Assembly: GCA_019136395.1 (NCBI GenBank)
Contig: JAGVUH010000290.1
Coordinates: forward strand, 1-6,994
Direction of reading: 5' to 3'
DNA: 6,994 nucleotides
Origin: Gammaproteobacteria bacterium
GTDB lineage: Bacteria; Pseudomonadota; Gammaproteobacteria; Chromatiales; Chromatiaceae
Below the pieces are notes generated by a model. It saw only the letters and a list, made by a program, of their open reading frames with translations, was not told the origin of the DNA and did not search any database. A program made the position numbers and the translations under genes. Positions 1 to 5,527 of the stretch are shown here, in pieces. Position 1 is the stretch's first letter. Each line of letters begins with the position of its first letter.

Positions 1-15
1 ATGCTGTTTGTTCAT
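1..15 (-). CDS. Start of a probable type IV prepilin gene (5' end only)
   Basis: Only the first five codons lie in the window; the gene runs off the left edge. They read MNKQH from an ATG at 15-13, preceded by a good Shine-Dalgarno GGAGA at 27-23. Many type IVa major pilins begin with a short basic leader of this kind (MNKQ or MKKQ, then a cleavage-site glycine and FTLIE). That family pattern, the nearby pilC, and a sigma-54-like promoter at the right distance make a pilA-like gene the best reading. If right, the product is processed by PilD, inserted in the inner membrane and polymerised into the pilus fibre. Five residues cannot prove it: the residues after MNKQH are not visible, and any minus-strand gene could start here. 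The start site itself is better supported than the identity. Confidence 0.42.
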
Positions 16-22
16 TTTCAGT

Positions 23-27
23 TCTCC
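23..27 (-). promoter_or_regulatory. Shine-Dalgarno site of the left-edge gene
   Basis: The minus strand reads GGAGA, followed by about 7 bases and then the ATG at 15-13. This is close to the optimal anti-Shine-Dalgarno match and spacing, and is the main reason to believe that a gene starts at the left edge. Confidence 0.5.
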
Positions 28-64
28 ATCAGTAAAGCTGATAAGGATTGACGAAATGTCGTCT

Positions 65-98
65 GCTTAAACCGGATTAAGCGACCGGCACGCTTAAT
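65..98. repeat. Overlapping inverted repeats with two alternative hairpins
   Basis: ATTAAGCG (76-83) and CGCTTAAT (91-98) form a perfect 8-bp inverted repeat around a 7-base loop. The same left arm also pairs the other way: GCTTAA (65-70) with TTAAGC (77-82) around a 6-base loop. The two foldings share 77-82 and so exclude each other, and ACCGG occurs twice (71-75, 84-88). If the sigma-54-like promoter is real, the 8-bp hairpin sits at the very 5' end of the pilin-like mRNA, where it could stabilise the message. Alternatives are an operator for a dimeric repressor between the divergent genes, or a weak terminator. The repeat is directly visible; its role is inferred. Confidence 0.45.
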
Positions 99-106
99 TT
101 CTAATA

Positions 107-122
107 TTCAAAAAGCATGCCA
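107..122 (-). promoter_or_regulatory. Candidate sigma-54 (-24/-12) promoter for the left-edge gene
   Basis: On the minus strand the bases from 122 to 107 read TGGCATG, CTTT, TTGAA. The sigma-54 consensus is TGGCACG-N4-TTGCA, so 10 of 12 defined positions match. The GG of the -24 box and the G of the -12 box have the canonical spacing; the mismatches are T for C in the first box and A for C in the second. Transcription would start near position 97, giving a leader of about 80 nt. In Pseudomonas and other Gammaproteobacteria pilA is classically transcribed by sigma-54 with the activator PilR, which fits a pilin gene here. The imperfect -12 GC keeps this a candidate. Confidence 0.4.
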
Positions 123-181
123 TCACCTCGCCTTTTCTCGAATCATATACTTACGCAGCAGACTAGAAGAATGCTACCCTT

Positions 182-228
182 TGTCACAGCCTTTGCTATG
201 TCAGCAGCGTGACGATGGTCGTCTGTCA
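182..228. promoter_or_regulatory. Cluster of three TGTCA motifs, possible activator sites
   Basis: TGTCA occurs at 182-186, 199-203 and 224-228 on the plus strand, the last as CTGTCACT. Relative to the predicted sigma-54 start near 97 they lie roughly 85 to 130 bp upstream, a normal distance for an enhancer-binding protein. PilR of Pseudomonas aeruginosa is reported to recognise repeated motifs containing (C/G)TGTC upstream of pilA; only the 223-227 copy matches that fully. The cluster also lies in the untranslated stretch ahead of the HTH-Sel1 gene, so it could belong to either gene. Pentamers recur by chance, so this is weak. Confidence 0.22.
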
Positions 229-291
229 CTAAGACATTCTTTGAAGTCGGCACATGCACATCAACACAAGTCACTCAGCGGCGACCCTTAC

Positions 292-771
292 ATGACCTCG
301 ATCAGTCTGAAAACGGCGGCCCACCTTACGGGGGTCAGCAAGCGGACCATCTGGCGACGCATCGCCGCCGGTAGCCTCTCGGTCTCCCGGTCAGAAGATT
401 CCCGAGGGCGGACACTCCTTTCTCTGGGTGACATCGCTGGGGACATTGGCCTACCGATGAATAGCGAGTTGATCGCCGCCATCAAGAACGCCGATGTTGG
501 TCAGGCAAGGGACCAACTGGAACTGGCACTGCTCTTTCTAGAGTCAGGGCTGAAAGTGAAGGCTTTGCCTTGGCTAGAGTTAGCGGCTCAGCAAGGCGAT
601 GCCGACGCCATGCTGACTTTGGGTGAAACCCAACTTGAGGTTTCGGTTGAAGATCCCAAGATTGCCCTGAACTGGATACGTCGCGCCGCCATCGCTGGCC
701 AACCTCTGGCCATTGCGGTCATGGAAGCCTTGTCGAGTCAACATAAGAGGCTTGGCAATGCCTCTGAATGA
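292..771 (+). CDS. HTH (MerR/excisionase-like) protein with Sel1-like repeats
   Basis: This encodes about 159 residues. Residues 5-30 (SLKTAAHLTGVSKRTIWRRI and following) form a MerR/excisionase-type winged helix-turn-helix in which TGVSKRTIWRR is the recognition part. After a hydrophilic link (31-60), residues 75-145 hold two Sel1/TPR-like helical pairs, seen in ALPWLELAAQQGDADAM and ALNWIRRAAIAGQPLAIAVM. No signal peptide or membrane segment is seen, so a cytoplasmic DNA-binding protein with a protein-interaction tail is likely. The ATG at 292 is chosen because the HTH starts at once; the longer reading from TTG at 181 adds 37 residues of no recognisable character. No strong Shine-Dalgarno precedes 292, so the start is not certain. 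The gene is convergent with pilC and divergent from the pilin-like start. A role in pilin regulation is a guess from position only. Confidence 0.75.
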   Translation: MTSISLKTAAHLTGVSKRTIWRRIAAGSLSVSRSEDSRGRTLLSLGDIAGDIGLPMNSELIAAIKNADVGQARDQLELALLFLESGLKVKALPWLELAAQQGDADAMLTLGETQLEVSVEDPKIALNWIRRAAIAGQPLAIAVMEALSSQHKRLGNASE

Positions 772-854
772 CCGCCTCAACACCATACTTACCGCTGACT
801 CACAAAAACCATATCAGGCATTTAGTAATCGGCTAGTGTCATCGGAGTGACTCG

Positions 855-2123
855 TCAAACAGTCGCCGCCATCTTGAAAATGGGAAGGTACATGGCAACG
901 ACCAGACTGCCAACGAGGCCGCCGATAACCACCATAATCATGGGCTCAAGCAGGCTGCTAAGAGCATCAACGGCGTTATCCACCTCCTCCTCGTAGAAAT
1001 CCGCCACCTTGGAGAGCATGGCGTCGAGAGAACCGGCCTCTTCGCCGATGGCGGTCATCTGGATGACCAGATGGGGGAAGAGATCGGCCTGACGCATGGA
1101 CAGTTGCAGGGACTGACCAGTGGCAACTTTTTCCCGCATCCCAAGTACCGCATCGGAATAGACCACACTGCCGGTAGCGCCAGCGACAGAGTTGAGGGCC
1201 TCCACCAAAGGCACGCCGGCGGCGAACATGGTGGCAAGGGTACGGGCGAAGCGCGCGACGGCCGCCTTGTGGAGGATGGGCCCGATGATGGGAAATCTGA
1301 GCATGGTACGGTCGATCCCCTCTCGTAACGGGGCTGAACGCTTGTAGCTTTGGACGAAGCTATAGCCAGCAGCACCAAGTGCGAGACCGATGCCCCACCA
1401 CCACTCGACCATGAAATCGGAAATTCCCATCACCAAGAGTGTGAAGGCCGGTAAATCAGCGCCAAAGCTCGTGAAAAGTTCCTTGAATTGGGGAATGACG
1501 AAAATCATGATCACGGCCGTCACCACGATAGCGACGATGATGACCGCCGCGGGGTAGAAGAGGGCCTTTTTGATCTTGCCCTTGATGCTCTCGGTCTTCT
1601 CTAGGTAGGTGGCCAGCTTGTCCAGCATGGTATCGAGCACGCCGGCCTGCTCCCCGGCCTGTACCAGGTTGCAGAAGAGCTGGTTGAAGAAGAGGGGATG
1701 CTTGGCCAGGGCCAGGGTAAGGGCAGTGCCGCTTTGGAGGTCATTTTTGACTGAGAGGATGAGGTCCGACATGGCCGGGTTTTCATGCCCCCGACCGACG
1801 ATGTCAAAGGCCTGTACCAGGGGTACGCCGGCCTGCATCATGGTGGCCAATTGGCGGCTGAAGACGGCGATGTCCTTGGGGACGATCTTTTTCTTGCCAC
1901 TTCTTACCTGAGTCTTTTTGCGGATCTTGGCGGGGGTGATGCCCTGACGGCGCAATTCGGCGCGCACCGCAGCCTGGTCGGAGGCCGGGGTTTCACCCTT
2001 GACCCGCTTGCCGGAGCGGTCCATGCCTTCCCAAGCGAAGAGGAGGTTTTTGTCCGCCTCGGGCTTATTGACTGGCCCGGGCTTAGCAGCGGGATCGGTT
2101 TTTTTGGCGGGAACCAGGGCCAT
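855..2123 (-). CDS. pilC: Type IV pilus inner-membrane platform protein PilC
   Basis: A full-length GspF/PilC family protein of 422 residues, the usual size. PilC sits in the inner membrane as the platform on which the PilB and PilT ATPases act during pilus extension and retraction. Two GspF domains are visible: about 85-210 (FSRQLATMMQAGVPLVQAF opens it) and about 288-415 (FARTLATMFAAGVPLVEAL opens it). Membrane segments lie near 190-210, 240-258 and 395-415, with the family hallmark LEPMIMVVIGG in the last. The N-terminus is basic and cytoplasmic, with the usual FAWEGMDRSGKRVKGE motif. The ATG at 2123 follows AAGGA with 8-nt spacing. No pilB lies upstream and no pilD downstream, unlike the common pilB-pilC-pilD order. 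Its upstream neighbour is a HEPN gene plus the remnant of an Rpn-family gene. Confidence 0.97.
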   Translation of the reverse strand: MALVPAKKTDPAAKPGPVNKPEADKNLLFAWEGMDRSGKRVKGETPASDQAAVRAELRRQGITPAKIRKKTQVRSGKKKIVPKDIAVFSRQLATMMQAGVPLVQAFDIVGRGHENPAMSDLILSVKNDLQSGTALTLALAKHPLFFNQLFCNLVQAGEQAGVLDTMLDKLATYLEKTESIKGKIKKALFYPAAVIIVAIVVTAVIMIFVIPQFKELFTSFGADLPAFTLLVMGISDFMVEWWWGIGLALGAAGYSFVQSYKRSAPLREGIDRTMLRFPIIGPILHKAAVARFARTLATMFAAGVPLVEALNSVAGATGSVVYSDAVLGMREKVATGQSLQLSMRQADLFPHLVIQMTAIGEEAGSLDAMLSKVADFYEEEVDNAVDALSSLLEPMIMVVIGGLVGSLVVAMYLPIFKMAATV

Positions 2124-2131
2124 GGTTAGCG

Positions 2132-2136
2132 TCCTT
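2132..2136 (-). promoter_or_regulatory. Shine-Dalgarno site of pilC
   Basis: The minus strand reads AAGGA eight bases before the pilC ATG. It fixes the start and shows that pilC has an independent ribosome binding site, not one coupled to the HEPN gene 118 bp upstream. No convincing sigma-70 or sigma-54 promoter was found in that 118-bp gap. Confidence 0.7.
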
Positions 2137-2139
2137 CAT

Positions 2140-2241
2140 TCAAGGCGACAAGCTTATGAACCAACCTTCTTGCGCGCTAGGAGTGTCCATGCCTATCCAC
2201 TGGATCTTTGACAGAAAAAGAAGCGAAGCGGTGGCAGGATG
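2140..2241 (-). pseudogene. Decayed fragment of a DUF2887/Rpn-family gene
   Basis: The gap between the HEPN stop and pilC is not random. Bases 2193-2230 match 3476-3513 inside the intact Rpn-family gene at 31 of 38 positions without a gap, and all seven differences are transitions. In the matching minus frame the fragment reads ASLLFLSKIQWI, against ASLLSLPEIQRI at residues 113-124 of the intact protein. The gapless alignment continues to a shared QE (bases 2167-2229), with 10 of 21 residues identical. A GW pair follows in both, four residues closer in the fragment, and the frame then ends at a TGA (2142-2140). Only the middle of the gene survives: both the PD-(D/E)XK active site and the C-terminus are missing. 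It lies directly after, and in frame with, the HEPN stop codon. It is presumably non-functional. Confidence 0.65.
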
Positions 2242-2703
2242 TCACAGATAGCGCTCAGCAAAGCGATTTACCTCTTCAAGAATCCGCATCATCTCCTCAG
2301 CCAGATTGAAGGCGCGATTGAGGAGACTGGCTTGTATTTCAGGATCCTCAGGGTAATCGTGGGCAAACTGATTGCGCATTTCACGCAACGTAAGCCATTG
2401 TTGCGCCGATCCAATGGCACCGATTTTCTCCAGCCGATTCAGCTTGTCGATGAAAGCGGACAGATCACCCGACTCACGGGTCAATTCCAGAACGGCGGGG
2501 AACAGCTTAGCCCCCATCGTGTCCTGAAGCTTGGAGAACCGGGTAATAAACTGATCACAGACAGCGAGGTCCATCGGCCTCAGGGTGGTAAGTTTTTCCG
2601 CGGTTAGTGGTCGCAGTGGCCGCAAGGTATCCAGCGACCAACGTAGCCGCTCGGCATGGATGCGGCAGATGTCCCTCGCGCCTAGGTATGCCATGGGCGT
2701 CAT
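2242..2703 (-). CDS. HEPN-domain protein, probable HepT-type RNase toxin
   Basis: This encodes 153 mostly alpha-helical residues. The key motif is R110-N-Q-F-A-H115-D-Y117, a perfect RX4HXY, the active site of HepT-type HEPN ribonucleases. In the studied MntA-HepT pair the partner nucleotidyltransferase adds AMP to the tyrosine of this motif and so silences the toxin. Those residues are all intact here, so activity is plausible. The length and the FSKLQDTMGAKLFPAVLEL helix resemble HEPN proteins annotated as nucleotidyltransferase partners (HI0074-like). The first ATG overlaps the stop of the MNT gene by 4 nt (ATGA), which supports that start over the ATG three codons later and implies translational coupling. 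No other function is suggested by the sequence. Confidence 0.85.
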   Translation of the reverse strand: MTPMAYLGARDICRIHAERLRWSLDTLRPLRPLTAEKLTTLRPMDLAVCDQFITRFSKLQDTMGAKLFPAVLELTRESGDLSAFIDKLNRLEKIGAIGSAQQWLTLREMRNQFAHDYPEDPEIQASLLNRAFNLAEEMMRILEEVNRFAERYL

Positions 2704-3002
2704 AGGGACACCCCGGTCTTTTGGGCATGGCGATGGATGGGGAGTTCTGGCCCCTGTTGACGGCGCACCAGCAGATCGATCTTCTGTTCTCCAAGAGCCA
2801 AGTGCAACTCGGCTAGTGCATTCAACCGCGCCTCAATGATCTGGTCGGGTGACTGGATGTCCGGCTCGATGTACAGATCAATATCTCCACCCTTAGCCGT
2901 GTCATCAATGCGCGAGCCAAATAGCCGAATCTGGCTGGTGGAACCAAAGTGCCGGCGGAGAACCGCCCGGATCGTCGCTTGTTGCTGTTGAGTCAGCCGC
3001 AT
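2700..3002 (-). CDS. Minimal nucleotidyltransferase, probable MntA-type antitoxin
   Basis: This encodes 100 residues with the polymerase-beta-like fold signature of minimal nucleotidyltransferases. G29-S30, nine residues, then D40-I-D42 give the GSX9DXD metal and nucleotide site, and D76 in KIDLLV is the likely third acidic residue. The paired HEPN gene follows with a 4-nt overlap, the standard layout of a MNT/HEPN toxin-antitoxin module. The inferred role is to transfer AMP from ATP onto the HEPN active-site tyrosine. The gene starts 6 bp after the stop of the Rpn-family gene with no clear Shine-Dalgarno in the gap, so its translation probably depends on ribosomes finishing that gene. Length is normal and nothing essential is missing. 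The older name would be HI0073-like. Confidence 0.86.
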   Translation of the reverse strand: MRLTQQQQATIRAVLRRHFGSTSQIRLFGSRIDDTAKGGDIDLYIEPDIQSPDQIIEARLNALAELHLALGEQKIDLLVRRQQGPELPIHRHAQKTGVSL

Positions 3003-3008
3003 GGAAGG

Positions 3009-3848
3009 TCAATGGCTTTCGCCTGGGATCAGGACTTGGTCCAGGGTTGTTGCTGTGAGTATTCGCTCAGCCCAGCGCAGTAAGGTATCGGTATCAGCAG
3101 TTTCGATGCGGTGGAGGATGCTAGGGTCAGGTTGGCCAAATTTGAGAGTGATAAGGCGCTGAAGCATTGCGGATTCGCCTTCTTGCCGGCCCTCTTCGAT
3201 CCCTTCCGCAAGGACATCCTGGTAGAAACGGGTTTGTTTCAGGTCAATGTCAGTCAAGGCCAACATAGATTGAATCTCCTCTCGGCTGCATTGGGGGAGC
3301 TTGTAGATCAGGATCGTCTCGATAAAGTTCAGCAGGTCCAGCCGTTCTGGATCGAGGGGGGCGCGGCCTAGCAGGCGCTGGGCGCGTTGGAGCGCCATAT
3401 CGGTTTCGTCCACGATTAGGCGCAGCAGTTCCCAGCCTGGCGTCTGTCGCTCTTGGTCCCTCAAGGCTGTCAGGTCTATCCGCTGGATCTCTGGCAAGGA
3501 GAGAAGCGAAGCGTAGCCAATTGGAACATGCTCGGCGCTGGCATGAGGATAGATGACCAATGCCCGCCAGGGACGTGGTTTGGGCGCGCGATGGAGAAAA
3601 AGGAAGATCTCCGCAAAAAGTCGCCGGTAAAGGGTCTCGTCAGGCTGGAACTGGACCTCGACGAATACCCACGGTTCATCACTGTCCTCGGGGGGTGAGA
3701 GAACGCCGTCCAGCCGGAAGGCGGTCTGCTTTATTTCTTCCGAACGAAATGTGTAACGCGATCCAGCGGTTGGTTCAAGTCCTGCCAGATCCAGTGCCAG
3801 GGCAGGCCAGCGCCGGAAGAGTTCGTAGAAGAGACTATCGGTCTTCAC
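3009..3848 (-). CDS. DUF2887/Rpn-family putative nuclease (PD-(D/E)XK)
   Basis: This encodes 279 residues, full length for the family. The opening MKTDSLFYELFRRWPALAL is typical of DUF2887 proteins, common in cyanobacteria and purple sulfur bacteria and related to the Rpn recombination-promoting nucleases. D47 (FRLDGV) and E64-V-Q66 (FVEVQFQ) form the PD-(D/E)XK-like catalytic core; Q in place of K in the last position is usual in this group. The C-terminal part is helical and contains YQDVLAEGIEEGRQEGE, also family-typical. The start is GTG at 3848, chosen because it gives the family N-terminus; the Shine-Dalgarno is weak. It begins 15 bp after aroB, where Gammaproteobacteria often have damX, and runs into the MNT gene after 6 bp. 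Proposed activity is DNA cleavage linked to recombination; the real role of DUF2887 is unknown. A decayed relative lies at 2140-2241. Confidence 0.87.
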   Translation of the reverse strand: MKTDSLFYELFRRWPALALDLAGLEPTAGSRYTFRSEEIKQTAFRLDGVLSPPEDSDEPWVFVEVQFQPDETLYRRLFAEIFLFLHRAPKPRPWRALVIYPHASAEHVPIGYASLLSLPEIQRIDLTALRDQERQTPGWELLRLIVDETDMALQRAQRLLGRAPLDPERLDLLNFIETILIYKLPQCSREEIQSMLALTDIDLKQTRFYQDVLAEGIEEGRQEGESAMLQRLITLKFGQPDPSILHRIETADTDTLLRWAERILTATTLDQVLIPGESH

Positions 3849-3863
3849 TGGTGGGACTTTCAG

Positions 3864-4940
3864 CTACGCTTGATTCAAGGTCTCATCCAGCTTGGCCAGA
3901 TCGAAATCCCCGGTGACCAGGCTGGTGCCGATGCCATGGAGTAGGACCAGACGCAGGCGGCCATCCTGGACCTTTTTGTCCACGGCCATCAGGTCGCGGA
4001 AGGTAGCGGGGCTGAGTTCCCGGGGTGGGGCGGTGGGCAGGCCGGCGGCGGCGATGAGAGTACGGGCGCGGTCCAGATCGGCGGCGCTCAGCCAGCCGAG
4101 ACGGTGAGAGAGGTCGGCGGCCTGGCACATGCCGGCAGCGACGGCCTCACCGTGAAGCCAGGCGCCGTAGCCCATGCCGGTCTCGATGGCATGGCCAAAG
4201 GTGTGGCCCAGGTTGAGCAGGGCGCGCTGGCCGGATTCGCGCTCGTCCGCCGCCACCACCTCGGCCTTGTTGCGGCAAGAGCGCTCGATGGCCTCGGCCA
4301 GGGCGGCGCCATCCCGGGCGCGCAGGGCGGGCATCCGTGCCTCTAGCCAGGTGAAGAAGTCCGGATCGCGGATCAGGCCATACTTGATGACCTCCGCCAG
4401 GCCGGCCGAAACCTCTCGGTCCGGTAGGGTGTTCAGGGTATCGGTGTCGATGATGACGGCGCGGGGCTGGTGGAAGGCGCCGATCATGTTCTTGCCCAAG
4501 GGGTGGTTGACGCCGGTCTTGCCACCCACGGATGAGTCCACCTGGGCCAACAGGGTGGTGGGCACCTGAATGAAGTCCACGCCACGCTGGTAGCAGGCGG
4601 CGGCGAAGCCGGCCATGTCCCCCACCACGCCGCCGCCGAGGGCGACCAGGGTGCAGTCGCGGCTGAAACGGTTGCACAGCAGGCTGTCGAAGATGCGGTG
4701 CCAGATCTCCAGGGTCTTGTACTCTTCGCCATCGGGGAGGATGACCCGCGCCAACTGGTAGCCGGCCAGGGCCTGTTCCACCTGGGCCAGATAGAGGGGG
4801 GCGACCGTCTCGTTGCTGACGATCATCACTTGGCGGCCGCGGATGTGGGGCTGGTACCAGCGGGGATCGGCGAGCAGTTGCCTGCCTATATAAATCGGAT
4901 AAGAGCGGTCGCCGAGGGCGACCTCAAGGGTTCTGGTCAT
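3864..4940 (-). CDS. aroB: 3-dehydroquinate synthase
   Basis: A 358-residue cytoplasmic enzyme of normal length. It converts DAHP to 3-dehydroquinate, the second step of the shikimate pathway, using NAD+ and a divalent metal. The NAD-binding motif [14 protein letters not shown] is at 102-115, followed by [20 protein letters not shown] (126-145) with the active-site lysine. The metal ligands are visible: E183 in AEVIKYG, H246 in NLGHTFGH and H263 in LHGEAV, one residue off the E. coli numbering. No key residue is missing. Its ATG overlaps the aroK stop by one base (TGATG), so the two are translationally coupled. The gene ends with TAG, 15 bp before the Rpn-family gene. Confidence 0.98.
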   Translation of the reverse strand: MTRTLEVALGDRSYPIYIGRQLLADPRWYQPHIRGRQVMIVSNETVAPLYLAQVEQALAGYQLARVILPDGEEYKTLEIWHRIFDSLLCNRFSRDCTLVALGGGVVGDMAGFAAACYQRGVDFIQVPTTLLAQVDSSVGGKTGVNHPLGKNMIGAFHQPRAVIIDTDTLNTLPDREVSAGLAEVIKYGLIRDPDFFTWLEARMPALRARDGAALAEAIERSCRNKAEVVAADERESGQRALLNLGHTFGHAIETGMGYGAWLHGEAVAAGMCQAADLSHRLGWLSAADLDRARTLIAAAGLPTAPPRELSPATFRDLMAVDKKVQDGRLRLVLLHGIGTSLVTGDFDLAKLDETLNQA

Positions 4941-5464
4941 CAGACTAATTCCGTCTCCAGGCGCCGGCGGATCTCCTTGACCACGGCGACGGTGCCGCGC
5001 TTCTCGGTGGAGACGACCAGGTCAGCCACCTGGCGGTAGAGGGGCTCACGAATCTCCATGATGTCGCGCAGGCTCTGCAGGGGGTCCGCCGTCTGGATCA
5101 GCGGCCGGTTGCGATCGCGGTTGGTGCGGGCGAACTGCTGCTCCGGGCTGCAGTGGAGGTAGATCACCACGCCCCGGGCGGTGAGGCGCTGACGGTTGGT
5201 CTCGCGCAGCACGGCGCCGCCACCGGTGGCGAGGACGATGCCGTCCTGTTCGGTCAGGTCGGCGATGACCTGCTCCTCGCGCTTGCGGAAGCCTTCCTCG
5301 CCCTCGTACTCGAAGATGGTGGGGATATCGACGCCGGTCCGGCGCTGGATTTCATGATCGCTGTCCTCAAAGTGGAAGGACAGGGCCTCGGCCAACTGAC
5401 GGCCGATGGTGGATTTGCCGGCGCCCATGGGGCCGACGAGAAAGATGTTGTTTAACCGCTTCAT
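4940..5464 (-). CDS. aroK: Shikimate kinase
   Basis: A 174-residue P-loop kinase of normal size. It phosphorylates shikimate to shikimate 3-phosphate with ATP in the cytoplasm. The Walker A motif GPMGAGKST is at 11-19. The shikimate-binding D34 and D36 (FEDSDHE), R60 (EGFRKRE) and the GGG at 81-83 are present, as are the lid arginine R120 (NRPL) and R139 (IREPLY). The ATG at 5464 is preceded by a modest purine stretch, GAGAAAG, about 11 bases upstream. It lies 63 bp downstream of pilQ and overlaps aroB by one base. The pilQ-aroK-aroB order is widely conserved in Gammaproteobacteria although the pathways are unrelated. Confidence 0.97.
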   Translation of the reverse strand: MKRLNNIFLVGPMGAGKSTIGRQLAEALSFHFEDSDHEIQRRTGVDIPTIFEYEGEEGFRKREEQVIADLTEQDGIVLATGGGAVLRETNRQRLTARGVVIYLHCSPEQQFARTNRDRNRPLIQTADPLQSLRDIMEIREPLYRQVADLVVSTEKRGTVAVVKEIRRRLETELV

Positions 5465-5498
5465 GGACAGATACTTTCTCGTTAAGGAGCTTGGCGTT

Positions 5499-5522
5499 CA
5501 AGCGCTTGGGGCCATTAGGCCC
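5499..5522 (-). other. Inverted repeats in the pilQ-aroK gap
   Basis: Just after the pilQ stop is a small GC-rich hairpin, GGGCC/GGCCC (5509-5513 with 5518-5522) around a 4-base loop. It is followed by the perfect 10-bp palindrome CAAGCGCTTG (5499-5508). No T run follows in the direction of transcription, so this does not look like an intrinsic terminator. It may be an RNA-processing or stability element that uncouples pilQ from aroK levels, or chance. Confidence 0.3.
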
Positions 5523-5527
5523 GGGTA

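Larger units (their letters stand above)
16..291. other. Divergent intergenic region, rich in regulatory signals
   Basis: No convincing gene fits here. The region separates the start at the left edge (minus) from the HTH-Sel1 gene (plus) and is visibly more AT-rich than the flanking coding DNA. It holds the sigma-54-like element, the paired inverted repeats and the TGTCA cluster. A TATACT hexamer at 146-151 could be a -10 box for the plus-strand gene, but no -35 box lies at the right distance. A small perfect hairpin, GACGA-TGG-TCGTC (211-223), lies in the leader of the plus-strand gene. Confidence 0.5.

Noticed and set aside
146..151. TATACT as a -10 box for the HTH-Sel1 gene
   Set aside because: No acceptable -35 hexamer 16-18 bp upstream and no extended -10; kept only as a remark.
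181..291. A longer HTH-Sel1 protein starting at TTG 181
   Set aside because: The extra 37 residues have no recognisable features and overlap the likely control region; the HTH domain begins immediately after the ATG at 292.
746..765. Inverted repeat AGAGGC/GCCTCT at the end of the HTH-Sel1 gene as a terminator
   Set aside because: A 6-bp stem with an 8-base loop lies inside the coding sequence and no T run follows. No convincing terminator is visible in 772-854 for either convergent gene.
2239..2607. Plus-strand open frame of 122 codons opposite HEPN
   Set aside because: It lies antisense to a gene with a clear HEPN motif and has no recognisable features of its own.
4147..4677. Minus-strand open frame of 176 codons inside aroB
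   Set aside because: It is a shifted-frame shadow of aroB, with Pro/Arg/Gly-rich composition typical of GC-rich shadow frames.
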